DNA from: Burkholderiaceae bacterium
Lineage (GTDB): Bacteria; Pseudomonadota; Gammaproteobacteria; Burkholderiales; Burkholderiaceae_C
NCBI GenBank assembly: GCA_016790515.1
Contig: JAEUOY010000106.1
Location: 1 to 55,294 of the forward strand
Direction of reading: 5' to 3'
Length of the DNA: 55,294 nt
The notes under the pieces were generated by a model. It was given only the letters and a program-made list of their open reading frames with translations. It did no database searches and was not told the origin of the DNA. This document shows positions 29,289 through 37,934 of this stretch, piece after piece (positions within the stretch are counted from its first letter, which is position 1; the number at the start of each line of letters is the position of its first letter). The position numbers were made by a program, and so were the translations under genes.

Positions 29289-31907
29289 TCAGTGCAGGGC
29301 CAGCGCACTGTCCAGCGCGGCCCAGGCGCTGCGCCGCGAAGGTTCGACCGCCAGCCGTTCGCTGCAATGCGCGTCGTCCTGGACCATCGCCGCGGCCATC
29401 TCGGCACTCAGCGGCCGCGCCAGCAGGTAGCCCTGGCCATAGCCGCAGCCCAGCACGCGCAGGCGCGACAGCTGCGCCGGCGTCTCGATGCCTTCGGCGA
29501 TCACCGTCTTGCCCAGCGCCTGGCCCAGCGTGATCACCGCCTTGACGACCTCGGTGTCCTTGCCCTGGTCCTGCAGGCGCTGGACGAACGAGCGGTCGAT
29601 CTTCAGGCTGGTGATCGGCAGCGTCGACAGGTAGGCCAGCGACGAATAGCCGGTGCCGAAGTCGTCGACGCTCAGGCCGACGCCGATCTCGCGCAGTTGC
29701 GCCATCACCTGCAGCGCGCTGTCGAGCCGGTGCATCAGCGTGCTCTCGGTGATCTCCAGCGTCAGCTGGCCGGGCTCCAGCCCGTTGGCCAGCAGGGCGG
29801 TGGCCACCTGCGAGACGAAGCTGCTGCGGCACATGTCGGTGCCCGAGACATTGACGTGCAGCTTCGGCTTGCGGTCGCCGGCCATGCCCTGCTGGAAGGC
29901 CTGGAGCTGCGCGCAGGCAGTGCCCAGTACCCAGGCGGTGAGCGCGCCGATCTGCGCCGAATCCTCGGCGATCGGCACGAAGGTCGACGGCGGCACCGGG
30001 CCCAGTTCGGGATGGTGCCAGCGCACCAGCGCCTCGAAGCTGTCGATGTGGCCGCTGTCGAGGTCGTAGATCGGCTGGAAGGCCAGCGACAGCAGCTGTT
30101 GCTCGATCGCCCGGCGCAGGTCGCGCTCGAGGTTCACCTGCGCGGCCAGCTGGGCCCGCAGGCTGGCGTCGAACAGCGCGATGCGCGCCCGCCCCGAGGC
30201 CTTGGCCCGGTACATCGCGATGTCGGCATCGCGCAGCACGTCGCCCGGTGTCTCGTAGCCCACGCTGCTGAAGGTGACACCGATGCTGGCGCTGCTGTTG
30301 ACCTCGGTGCCGTCGAGTTCGTAGGGCTCGGCCAGCGCGCGCTGCAGCCGCTCGGCCATGCCCAGCACGTCGTCGTCGTGCCCCAGCCGCTCGACGAGGA
30401 TCGCGAACTCGTCGCCGCCGAGCCGGCCGACGGTGTCGCCGGGCCGCACCTGGCCCTGGATGCGCAGCGCGACCAGCCTCAGGAAGCGGTCACCGGCGCT
30501 GTGGCCCAGCGTGTCGTTGATCAGCTTGAAGCGGTCGAAGTCGAGGTACATCACCGCGAAGCGGTACTCCGGGTCGGCGCGGCAGCGCTCGATCGCCTGC
30601 GCTAGGCAGGCGCCGAAGCGGATGCGGTTGGCCAGCGAGGTCAGGCAGTCGTGGTAGGCGATGTGCTGCAGCTGGGCCTCGGCCTCGCGGCGGGCGGTGA
30701 TGTCCTGCGCCTGCAGGATCAGGCACGGCGCGCCGGCGTCGCGGCCGGTGAAATAGCCGCTGTGCATCGCCACGTGCACGGTCTCGCCGGTCGCGCGCCG
30801 GCAGCGCAGCTCCATGCTGGCCTCGGAGCCGTCGCGCAGCAGCAGCGCCTGCCAGCGCCGCGACAGCAGGGTCAGGTCGGCCGGCAGCACGAAATCGTCG
30901 AAGTTGCGGCCGACCAGCGCGTCCTCGGCGCAGCCCAGCAGCGCGCCCAGCGCCGGATTGGCCATCAGCACCTGGCCCCGGGTGTCGACCAGGGCCATGC
31001 CGATCGCGGCATGCGAGAACGCGCTGTGAAAGCGCTGCTCGCTCTCGCGCAGCTCGCCCAGGTGGCGCGCCGCCTGCGCCGCCTCGCGCTCGGCGGCCAC
31101 GACGCGCAGCGCCTGCGCCTGCTCGTCGGTCTCGCGCTGGCGGAAGTGGTAGTGCAGCATCACCAGCAGCACGATGATGATCGGCACCGCGCCGGCCATC
31201 ACGCCGACCCCGGTGGCCTTGAAGGCCAGGAACAGCAGCCCGGCGATCAGCGCGCTCAGCGCATAGGTCGTGCCGACCCAGCCGAAGCTCGACAGGAAGG
31301 CGACCAGGTGCAGCGGCTCGCGACGCTTGAGGTGGGTGACCAGCGTGATCAGCAGCGTGTTCAGCGCGAAGTGGCCGATGCCCAGCGCCATCACCAGCAT
31401 CAGCAGCACCGCCTCGCTGGCCGCACCGCCCGAGCCCAGCCAGTGCACCGCGGCCTCGAACAGCGAGCCCAGCAGCATCATCGAGATCGTCGCGGTGGCC
31501 GGGCTGACCAGGCGGCTGGTCCAGCGCCTCGAGGTGCGCGCGGCGCCGATGAAGGCCTCGGCCGCCGCCGCCAGCGCCGCGGCCGGCGGACCCTGCATCA
31601 GCAGCAGCAGCATGATGAACACCTCGCCGGCGGCGAAGGAGTTCTTCGAACCCGGGATGCGCACCGGGAACAGGCCGGCGAGCATGGCCACCGCGCAGCC
31701 GAACGCGATCTGCAGGTGCACCTGCGCCCCCAGCGGTATCTGGGTCGCGACGGCGTGCGCCAGCAGCCCGACACCCAGGCACACCAGCAACCACCAGTAG
31801 GCCGTGGCACGGACGTTGTAGTCGGGCATCAGCGCCGCGTGCAGCCGCCGCCAGGGCGTGCGCGGGGCTGGGGCCGGGGTCACGGTCTCGAGGGGCGGTG
31901 TCGGCAT
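29289..31907 (-). CDS. Membrane PAS-GGDEF-EAL c-di-GMP signalling protein
   Basis: An 872-residue protein. The first 260 residues hold six to eight membrane spans of MASE type. A PAS domain follows (about 285-410: RFHSAFSHAAIGMALVDTRGQVLMANPALGALLG), then a diguanylate cyclase domain with GGDEF at 497-501 and a phosphodiesterase domain with EAL at 625-627, ITESTLM and DDFGTGYSSLAYL. Both active-site motifs are intact, so it may make and degrade c-di-GMP; which activity dominates is not predictable. The 381 bp from the PilZ-like gene through its own end suggests a local c-di-GMP module. Confidence 0.93.
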   Translation of the reverse strand: MPTPPLETVTPAPAPRTPWRRLHAALMPDYNVRATAYWWLLVCLGVGLLAHAVATQIPLGAQVHLQIAFGCAVAMLAGLFPVRIPGSKNSFAAGEVFIMLLLLMQGPPAAALAAAAEAFIGAARTSRRWTSRLVSPATATISMMLLGSLFEAAVHWLGSGGAASEAVLLMLVMALGIGHFALNTLLITLVTHLKRREPLHLVAFLSSFGWVGTTYALSALIAGLLFLAFKATGVGVMAGAVPIIIVLLVMLHYHFRQRETDEQAQALRVVAAEREAAQAARHLGELRESEQRFHSAFSHAAIGMALVDTRGQVLMANPALGALLGCAEDALVGRNFDDFVLPADLTLLSRRWQALLLRDGSEASMELRCRRATGETVHVAMHSGYFTGRDAGAPCLILQAQDITARREAEAQLQHIAYHDCLTSLANRIRFGACLAQAIERCRADPEYRFAVMYLDFDRFKLINDTLGHSAGDRFLRLVALRIQGQVRPGDTVGRLGGDEFAILVERLGHDDDVLGMAERLQRALAEPYELDGTEVNSSASIGVTFSSVGYETPGDVLRDADIAMYRAKASGRARIALFDASLRAQLAAQVNLERDLRRAIEQQLLSLAFQPIYDLDSGHIDSFEALVRWHHPELGPVPPSTFVPIAEDSAQIGALTAWVLGTACAQLQAFQQGMAGDRKPKLHVNVSGTDMCRSSFVSQVATALLANGLEPGQLTLEITESTLMHRLDSALQVMAQLREIGVGLSVDDFGTGYSSLAYLSTLPITSLKIDRSFVQRLQDQGKDTEVVKAVITLGQALGKTVIAEGIETPAQLSRLRVLGCGYGQGYLLARPLSAEMAAAMVQDDAHCSERLAVEPSRRSAWAALDSALALH

Positions 31908-32058
31908 GTCACGGGCCTGGCAGGAGGGGACGCTGGCGGCGATGCCGGCGCTGCCCCCGCGGGTCGAGGGATCCCTGCTTGTCGGCAGCTTGGCCGCCGA
32001 CTGAAGTGCCGGCGGTCCACCGGCGTCTCGCAGCGTGCCATCGTGCTGCCCGGTGGCC

Positions 32059-32094
32059 GACAGGGCAGGCCGCCGCGAGGCTGCCTGCCCTGTC
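32059..32094. terminator. Long perfect hairpin downstream of the subtilase gene
   Basis: A perfect 12-bp inverted repeat, GACAGGGCAGGC / GCCTGCCCTGTC, with a 12-base loop lies 44 bp past the stop of the leftward subtilase gene and 150 bp before the GGDEF-EAL start. No T-run follows on either strand, but the stem is very stable. The surrounding 230-bp gap (31908-32137) holds no other feature I can support. Confidence 0.55.
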
Positions 32095-32137
32095 TAGAAG
32101 AAGGCCGGGTCCGGCCCCGGCCGACCGCGCGGCGGCG

Positions 32138-34384
32138 TCAGGGCTCGCCCAGCGGGCTGGCCACCGCGCTGGAGCGAACCAGGCCGCTGGTGGACTCGCT
32201 GAGCACCACGCCCTCGCTGAGCACGACGCCTTCGCTGAGCACCACGCCTTCGCTGAGCACCACGCCTTCGCTGAGCACCACGCCCTCGCTGAGCACCACG
32301 CCCTCGCTGAGCACCACGCCTTCGCTGAGCACCACGCCGGTGGCCAGCGAGATGCCGCTGCCGCTGGCCATCCAGCCGGCCATCGTCGCGGTGGGCAGGA
32401 ACACGCCGGTCCTGGCCAGCTTCGAGCTGGTGCCGGCCAGGCTGGTGCCCCAGCGCACGCCGGCCGTCAGCAGGCTGCCGTTGGGGGCCTGGGCCTCGAT
32501 GAAGCTCATCGGCACGGTCGCCGCGGCCACGGTCGCGCTGGCCGGCCAGTAGCTCACCGTGGTGCGCCGCACCGTGTGGCCACCCCAGCTCAGGCGCGGG
32601 TCGTAGATCGGCTGGAACTTGGTGAACAGGTCGCTGCCGCCGACGATCTGGCGTCCGCCGACGAACACCACCTGCGACCAGTTGAAGGTCTGGCCGTTGA
32701 TCGTCGAGCTCGGCGTCGGCAGCGCGAAGGCGTTGATCGTCTGGCCGGCGACGATGGTGCCGGCGGCAACCTTGGCGGCGGTGTCGGTGCGCAGCGCCTT
32801 GGCCAGGCGGACCGCGCCGTCGACATTGAGCGCCCCGGCGCCCTGCTCGACGAAGCTGGCGTTCGGCAGCGGCTGCGCGCTGTACTGCAGGATCGCCTTG
32901 ACCATCGGAGGCGTCAGACCCGGGTTGGCCTGCAGGATCAGCGCCACCGCGCCGCTGACCACCGGGGCGGCCACCGAGGTGCCGCTGAGCATCATCAGCG
33001 TGCGGCCGTAGCTCTGGTAGGTCGACAGGCCATCGATCAGCCCCGGATTGGCGGCGACCAGGTTGTTCCAGGTACCGGCCGGACTGGCCACCGAGGTGGC
33101 GCCGGCGCTGTAGACGCGGTTGCCGGGCGCCACCAGGTCGGGCTTGATCAGGTTGTCGATGGTGCGCACGCCGTTGCCGTCGACCAGCGCGGCGCGCGAC
33201 GGGCCGCGCGAGCTGAAGCCGTTGACGGTGTCGTCGCCGCGGCTGACCGTGCCCTGCATGTGGCTCGAGCCGACGGTGATCACCGAGGGGTCGTGGCCCG
33301 GCGAGCCGATGGTGCCGAAGGTCGTGGCGCCGCTGATCTGGCCGAAGTTGCCGGCCGCCGCGACGACGGTGATGCCGGCCGCGGTGGCGCTGCGGGCGGC
33401 GCGCGCCAGCGGGTCGGTCTGCCAGGATTCGGTCGAGCCGGCCGACAGGCTCATGTTGAGCACACGGATGTTGTACTGCTTGGCGTTGTAGATCACCCAG
33501 TCGATGCCGGCCAGCACGTCGGCGAGGTTGCCCGAGCCGTCGGCCGACAGCACCCGCACGTCGATGATCGAGGCGCCCGGCGCGACGCCGGTGGTGTCGA
33601 ATGCGCTCTGGTAGCTGCCGCGGCCGGCCGCCACCGCGGCGACGTGCGAGCCATGGCCGTAGGCATCGGGTACCGCGGCGCTGCTGTAGTCGATCGAGCT
33701 CTCGAAGGCCAGGCGCTCGGTGCTGCCCGGCGCCATCGCCGAGGCGGCCAGCGCGTTGCTGGCCTTGCCCACCAGGTTGACCTGGCGCGTCACGCGGGGG
33801 CTGCCCGAGGCGTTGGTGAAGTGCTGGTGCGCCGCCATCACCCCCGAGTCGAGCACCGCGATGCCGATGCCGCTGCCGTCCAGGCCGCTGTAGGTGGTGG
33901 CGCCGGTCGCGGTGCGGACGTTGCCGGTCACCGCCCCGGTCACCTGCTCCAGCACGCTGGCAGCGCGGCGCGTGGTCCGGTTGGGCGAGACCGATTCGAC
34001 GTCCGCGCGGTCGTCGATGGCTTTCAGCGCCGCAGCCGGCATGGTGACCGACAAGGCACTGACCGAGCTGAAGCGGGCATGCACCGTGCCGCCCAGCCGC
34101 TGCACGTGGGCGCGCAGCGCCTTCATCTCGGGGTCGCTGCCGTCGCCGACGATCACCGCGTCGACCATCCGCCGGCCGCCCTGAACGCGCACCCAGCGGT
34201 GGCCCGGGGTCAGCGCCGACGAGGCGGCGATCTCCAGGTCGCGGGCGACCTTGCGGTGCTTGCCCTGGCCGCCGGCCTGCACGGTGAGGCCCGAGGCCAG
34301 CGTCAGCAGCGACAGCAGCACGATCGTCAGCGACCGCAGGCGGCGCTCGATGAGCACGATGAATGGCGTCAGAAAACCCATCAC
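32138..34384 (-). CDS. Secreted S8 family subtilisin-like protease with C-terminal GVVLSE repeats
   Basis: A 748-residue exported protease. A signal peptide (about 17-38, LTIVLLSLLTLASGLTVQAG) is followed by an inhibitor-type propeptide (about 60-150). The catalytic triad is D179 (AVLDSGV), H247 (GHGSHVAAV) and S470 (LSGTSVAAP), with the oxyanion Asn in VAAAGNFG. A beta-rich C-terminal region follows, then eight exact copies of GVVLSE at residues 683-730 and a short tail. The repeat does not resemble known subtilase sorting tails (no GlyGly-CTERM or PEP-CTERM). It could be a surface-exposed or self-association segment. It is monocistronic with a 277-bp upstream gap. Confidence 0.92.
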   Translation of the reverse strand: MMGFLTPFIVLIERRLRSLTIVLLSLLTLASGLTVQAGGQGKHRKVARDLEIAASSALTPGHRWVRVQGGRRMVDAVIVGDGSDPEMKALRAHVQRLGGTVHARFSSVSALSVTMPAAALKAIDDRADVESVSPNRTTRRAASVLEQVTGAVTGNVRTATGATTYSGLDGSGIGIAVLDSGVMAAHQHFTNASGSPRVTRQVNLVGKASNALAASAMAPGSTERLAFESSIDYSSAAVPDAYGHGSHVAAVAAGRGSYQSAFDTTGVAPGASIIDVRVLSADGSGNLADVLAGIDWVIYNAKQYNIRVLNMSLSAGSTESWQTDPLARAARSATAAGITVVAAAGNFGQISGATTFGTIGSPGHDPSVITVGSSHMQGTVSRGDDTVNGFSSRGPSRAALVDGNGVRTIDNLIKPDLVAPGNRVYSAGATSVASPAGTWNNLVAANPGLIDGLSTYQSYGRTLMMLSGTSVAAPVVSGAVALILQANPGLTPPMVKAILQYSAQPLPNASFVEQGAGALNVDGAVRLAKALRTDTAAKVAAGTIVAGQTINAFALPTPSSTINGQTFNWSQVVFVGGRQIVGGSDLFTKFQPIYDPRLSWGGHTVRRTTVSYWPASATVAAATVPMSFIEAQAPNGSLLTAGVRWGTSLAGTSSKLARTGVFLPTATMAGWMASGSGISLATGVVLSEGVVLSEGVVLSEGVVLSEGVVLSEGVVLSEGVVLSEGVVLSESTSGLVRSSAVASPLGEP
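32195..32338. repeat. Eight tandem 18-bp repeats encoding GVVLSE
   Basis: Eight contiguous 18-bp units of consensus CTCGCTGAGCACCACGCC on the plus strand, with third-position variants (C/T at base 1; one C to G change in unit 2). Read on the minus strand every unit encodes GVVLSE, so all differences are synonymous. The repeat lies inside the subtilase gene and can change length in frame. Confidence 0.97.
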
Positions 34385-34447
34385 TTGGTCCTTTCGTTGC
34401 GTCCTGGAGGTGCTAGGACACCCCCCTGAACAGGTGGACCGAATGAT

Positions 34448-34462
34448 CGTGACGATTTGTCA
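34448..34462. promoter_or_regulatory. Inverted repeat upstream of the subtilase, possible operator
   Basis: GTGAC-GATTT-GTCAC is a perfect 5-bp inverted repeat 64 bp upstream of the subtilase ATG. A second pair, GTCCT-N9-AGGAC (34401-34419), would fold in the leader of the message. Regulator unknown. Confidence 0.3.
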
Positions 34463-34500
34463 CCAGTGCGTGTTTTGCGATTTTGGAATGTGCTGTTGTG

Positions 34501-34530
34501 CCCGTGAAAACCTCACGGGTCGCCGACCCG
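34501..34530. terminator. Overlapping mutually exclusive hairpins downstream of cbbY
   Basis: CCCGTGA-AAACC-TCACGGG (34501-34519) and CGGGTC-GCC-GACCCG (34516-34530) are two perfect stems sharing four bases, so only one can form at a time. They lie about 130 bp beyond the cbbY stop, between the leftward cbb operon and the leftward subtilase gene. Termination of the cbb transcript is a likely role, although no T-run is present. Confidence 0.4.
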
Positions 34531-34622
34531 AAACCGGCGCTCGGCCGCTTCGAACGCAACTTGAGGTCGAACGGCGTGAAGTCCTGCACATCCGGAACGC
34601 TCCGTGATGGCCGCCAGCGGCG

Positions 34623-34682
34623 CCGCTGGTTGCGCTGCTGGTTGCGCTGCTGGTTGCGCGGCTAGTTGCGCCGCTCGTTGCG
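34623..34682. repeat. Five 12-bp tandem repeats spanning the cbbY stop codon
   Basis: Five 12-bp units, consensus CTGCTGGTTGCG on the plus strand (CGCAACCAGCAG on the coding strand), run from the last codons of cbbY into the 3' flank. The stop TAG lies in the second unit read from the gene, at the place where the other downstream units have CAG. Confidence 0.85.
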
Positions 34683-35438
34683 CAGCCAGTCGCGCAACTC
34701 GTCGAGCCCGACGACGCCCTGCCAGGGCCGCCCGGCAACGCGGCCGGCTGCCGCCTGCATCGCAGCGCCGGGTTCGCCGAGCCCGTCCAGGTCGGCCAGC
34801 ACCGGTGGCAGCCGTTCGGCGCGGCTGTAGCGGCTGCGTGTGACCAGCACCGCCAGCCCGGCCGCCTGCGCCGCCGCCACGCCGGCGGCCGAATCCTCGA
34901 TCGCCACGCACTCGTCGGCGCGCAGGCCCAGGCGCGCCAGTACCCAGTGGTAGATGTCGGGCGCCGGCTTCTTCTGCGGCACCACGTCGCCGGCCCCGAT
35001 GCAGGCGAACCAGCCGGTCGCCTCGGTGCCGAGGGTGGCCGCCAGCAGCGCGGTCACGTTGTCGGGCGAAGTGGTGGTGGCGATGGCCTGCACCAGCCCG
35101 GCTGCCCTGGCCTGGGCGATCAGCCGCCGCACGCCGGGGCGCAAGCCGACGGCGCCGGCCTCGACGCGGGCCAGGTAATGCCGTGTCTTGCGGGCGTGCA
35201 GCCGGGCGATGCGCTCGGCCACGCCGGTCGAGGCAGCGCCGGCCGGGTCCACCCGCTGCCACCAGGCGCGCAGCCGCTCCTTGCCGCCGGTGATCGCCAG
35301 CAGTTCGGCGTAGACCGCTTCGTCCCAGCGCCAGGGCAGGCCTTCGTCGGCGAAGGCCTGGTTGAAGGCGACGCGGTGGCCGTCGTGCTCGGTCTCGGCC
35401 AGGGTGCCGTCGACGTCCCAGACCAGCGCACGCAGCAT
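34662..35438 (-). CDS. cbbY: CbbY-family HAD phosphatase (xylulose-1,5-bisphosphate phosphatase)
   Basis: A 258-residue HAD phosphatase. The nucleophile motif is VWDVDGTLAETE with D8 and D10, followed by the cap (GHRVAFNQAFADEGLPWRWD) and VPQKKPAPDIYHWVLARLGL plus CVAIEDSAAGVAAA. CbbY of Rhodobacter removes xylulose-1,5-bisphosphate, a misfire inhibitor of RuBisCO, and this protein has the same signature. It starts 8 nt after the rpe stop and is the last gene of the cbb operon, which supports that role. The C-terminus ends NERRN at a TAG inside a 12-bp tandem repeat. Confidence 0.9.
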   Translation of the reverse strand: MLRALVWDVDGTLAETEHDGHRVAFNQAFADEGLPWRWDEAVYAELLAITGGKERLRAWWQRVDPAGAASTGVAERIARLHARKTRHYLARVEAGAVGLRPGVRRLIAQARAAGLVQAIATTTSPDNVTALLAATLGTEATGWFACIGAGDVVPQKKPAPDIYHWVLARLGLRADECVAIEDSAAGVAAAQAAGLAVLVTRSRYSRAERLPPVLADLDGLGEPGAAMQAAAGRVAGRPWQGVVGLDELRDWLRNERRN

Positions 35439-35446
35439 GGCCGCAT

Positions 35447-36148
35447 TCAGGCGATCGTGTTCGATCCGCGCGCGGCGCCGTCCTTCAGCGCGGCGATCGT
35501 CGCGGCCCAGTCGGCGCTGCCGAACACCGCCGAACCGGCGACGAAGGTGTCGGCGCCGGCGCGGGCGATCTCGGCGATGTTGTCGGGCTTGACGCCGCCG
35601 TCGACTTCGAGCCGGATCGCCCGGCCGGTTGCCGCGGCGTGGGCATCGAGGCGCTGGCGCACTGCCGCCAGCTTGGGCAGCGTGGCGGCGATGAAGCTCT
35701 GGCCGCCGAAGCCGGGGTTCACGCTCATCAGCATCACCAGGTCGATCTTGTCCAACAGGTGGTCGAGCCAGTGCAGCGGCGTGGCCGGGTTGAACACCAG
35801 CCCGGTCCGGCAGCCCTGGTCGCGGATCAGCGCCAGCGTGCGGTCGACATGGCGGCTGGCCTCGGGGTGGAAGCTGATCAGCCCGGCGCCGGCCTTGGCG
35901 AACAGCGGCACCAGCGCGTCGACCGGCTCGACCATCAGGTGCACGTCCATCATCGCGCGCCCGGCATAGGGCTTCAGCGCCTCGCAGATCATCGGCCCGA
36001 AGGTCAGGTTGGGCACGTAGTGGTTGTCCATCACGTCGAAGTGGATCCAGTCGGCACCGGCCTCGACGACGCGGGCCACGTCGTCGCCGAGGCGGGCGAA
36101 GTCGGCCGACAGGATGCTCGGGGCGATGACGGTGGATTGGCGCGACAT
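35447..36148 (-). CDS. rpe: Ribulose-phosphate 3-epimerase
   Basis: A 233-residue (beta/alpha)8 enzyme interconverting ribulose-5-phosphate and xylulose-5-phosphate in the Calvin cycle. Motifs: [37 protein letters not shown] with metal and acid/base residues, [25 protein letters not shown], and [15 protein letters not shown] 36148 starts the conserved segment; the open frame upstream shadows fba. It follows fba by 2 nt, so coupling is likely. Equivalent to cbbE of other cbb operons. Confidence 0.96.
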   Translation of the reverse strand: MSRQSTVIAPSILSADFARLGDDVARVVEAGADWIHFDVMDNHYVPNLTFGPMICEALKPYAGRAMMDVHLMVEPVDALVPLFAKAGAGLISFHPEASRHVDRTLALIRDQGCRTGLVFNPATPLHWLDHLLDKIDLVMLMSVNPGFGGQSFIAATLPKLAAVRQRLDAHAAATGRAIRLEVDGGVKPDNIAEIARAGADTFVAGSAVFGSADWAATIAALKDGAARGSNTIA

Positions 36149-36150
36149 GG

Positions 36151-37218
36151 TCAGGCGGCCTTCTTCAGCAAGGTGTCGGTCTGGGCATAACGCTGCGCGA
36201 GCGCGGTCAGCGGCAGCGCGGCGATTCTGCCAGCCTGCCCGGCGCAGCCGAAGGCTTCGAAGCGGTCCTGGCAGAGCCTGCGCGCCGCGGCGGTGGCGGC
36301 CTTCAGGAAGGCGCGCGGGTCGAACTCGTCGGGCCGGGTGAACATCACCTGGCGCATCGCGCCGGTCATCGCCAGCCGGATGTCGGTGTCGATGTTGATC
36401 TTGCGCACGCCGTGGCGGATGCCGCGCACGATCTCGCCGACCGGCACGCCGTAGGTCTCGCGGATCCGGCCGCCGAACTCGCGGATCGTCGCCAGCCACT
36501 CCTGCGGCACGCTCGAGCTGCCGTGCATCACCAGGTGGGTGTCGGGGATGCGGGCGTGGATCGCCGCGATGCGGTCGATCGCCAGGATGTCGCCGCCGGG
36601 CTGGCGGCTGAACTTGTAGGCGCCGTGGCTGGTGCCGATGGCGATCGCCAGCGCATCGACCCGGGTCGCAGCGACGAAGGCCGCGGCCTGCTCGGGGTCG
36701 GTCAGCAGCTGGCTGCGGTCCAGCGTGCCCGCGGCGCCGACGCCGTCCTCCTCGCCGGCGGTGCCGGTCTCCAGCGAGCCCAGGCAGCCGAGCTCGCCTT
36801 CGACGCTGACGCCGACCGCATGGCTCATCTCGACGACGCGGCGCGTCACGGCGACGTTGTGCTCGTACGAGGCCGGCGTCTTCTGGTCCTCCAGCAGCGA
36901 GCCGTCCATCATCACGCTGGTGAAGCCCGAGCGGATCGCCTGCTGGCACACCGCCGGCGACGCGCCGTGGTCCTGGTGCAGGCAGATCGGCAGCTTCGGG
37001 TACTGCTCGACCGCGGCCTCGACCAGCTTGCGCAGGAAGGGCTCGCCGGCGTACTTGCGGGCGCCGGCGCTGGCCTGCAGGATCACCGGCGCCTCGCAGG
37101 CCTCGGCGGCCTGCAGGATCGCCTGGATCTGCTCCATGTTGTTGACGTTGAATGCCGGCACGCCGTAGTCGTGCTCGGCGGCATGGTCGAGCAACTGGCG
37201 AAGCGAGATCAGGGGCAT
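36151..37218 (-). CDS. cbbA: Class II fructose-bisphosphate aldolase
   Basis: A 355-residue zinc aldolase joining DHAP with glyceraldehyde-3-phosphate, or with erythrose-4-phosphate to give sedoheptulose-1,7-bisphosphate in the Calvin cycle. It begins [26 protein letters not shown] and has the zinc and phosphate motifs [51 protein letters not shown] and [15 protein letters not shown]. Length fits the class IIB Calvin-cycle group. It lies 36 nt after gph and 2 nt before rpe in the cbb operon. Confidence 0.96.
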   Translation of the reverse strand: MPLISLRQLLDHAAEHDYGVPAFNVNNMEQIQAILQAAEACEAPVILQASAGARKYAGEPFLRKLVEAAVEQYPKLPICLHQDHGASPAVCQQAIRSGFTSVMMDGSLLEDQKTPASYEHNVAVTRRVVEMSHAVGVSVEGELGCLGSLETGTAGEEDGVGAAGTLDRSQLLTDPEQAAAFVAATRVDALAIAIGTSHGAYKFSRQPGGDILAIDRIAAIHARIPDTHLVMHGSSSVPQEWLATIREFGGRIRETYGVPVGEIVRGIRHGVRKINIDTDIRLAMTGAMRQVMFTRPDEFDPRAFLKAATAAARRLCQDRFEAFGCAGQAGRIAALPLTALAQRYAQTDTLLKKAA

Positions 37219-37254
37219 GGTCGGTCTCCTGGGGAGATGGGGTTCGATGCGGGT

Positions 37255-37920
37255 CTAGCCGATGGCCACGCGCCCGGCGGCCGGCGGGTCGAAGCGGTCG
37301 AAGTGCTCGATGAAGCCGTCGGGCGCGTCGTCGCCGGCCAGTTCGCCCTGCGGGTAGCCATGGCGCACCAGCCAGGCGCCGACGCCGGCGGCCCGCGCGG
37401 TGCGCACGTCGGTGACCGAATCACCGACCAGCAGCGCCTCGTGCGGCTCGGCGTGCAGCGCCTCGAGCGCATGGATCACGACACCGGGGTGGGGCTTCTT
37501 CACCGGCAGGCTGTCGCCGGCGACGATCAGGTCGAAGTCGGCGCTCAGGTCCTGCAGCGCCAGCAGCCGGTGGGCGAACGCGGCCTCCTTGTTGGTCAGC
37601 AGCACCAGCCGCAGGCCGCGCTGGCGCAGGCGCTGCAACATGGCCCGCACGCCCTCGTGCACCACGCTGCGGGTGCCCACCCGGCGCTCGTAGTCCTGCG
37701 CGAACCCGGGCCAGGCGCGGTCGACCTCGTCCGGCGCGCCGGCATGGGCCAGCGCCTTGCCGAGCAGCGCGCGGGCCCCGTCGCCGATCCAGTCGCGCAC
37801 CAGCGCCTCGTCGACCGGCGCGTGGCCCAGACGCATGAGCGTCTCGTTCAACGCATCGGCGATCTCGGGCGCGGTGTCCATCAGCGTGCCGTCGAGGTCG
37901 AAAAGGATCACGCGCAGCAT
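37255..37920 (-). CDS. cbbZ: Phosphoglycolate phosphatase
   Basis: A 221-residue HAD phosphatase that removes the phosphate of 2-phosphoglycolate made by RuBisCO oxygenation. Motifs: [16 protein letters not shown] with D8 and D10, [22 protein letters not shown] with the conserved Lys, and [19 protein letters not shown]. It is the cbbZ position of the operon, 14 nt after transketolase and upstream of the aldolase. Size is normal. Confidence 0.93.
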   Translation of the reverse strand: MLRVILFDLDGTLMDTAPEIADALNETLMRLGHAPVDEALVRDWIGDGARALLGKALAHAGAPDEVDRAWPGFAQDYERRVGTRSVVHEGVRAMLQRLRQRGLRLVLLTNKEAAFAHRLLALQDLSADFDLIVAGDSLPVKKPHPGVVIHALEALHAEPHEALLVGDSVTDVRTARAAGVGAWLVRHGYPQGELAGDDAPDGFIEHFDRFDPPAAGRVAIG

Positions 37921-37934
37921 GGCGGGACCCGGGC

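Noticed and set aside
32160-32345. Regular short repeats resembling a CRISPR-like or minisatellite array
   Set aside because: The units are contiguous with no spacers and code in frame for GVVLSE inside the subtilase, so it is a coding tandem repeat.
31898-34429. Long plus-strand open frames across the subtilase, including one reading LSTTPS repeats
   Set aside because: They are antisense shadows of a GC-rich gene; the minus-strand product has a signal peptide, propeptide and full catalytic triad.
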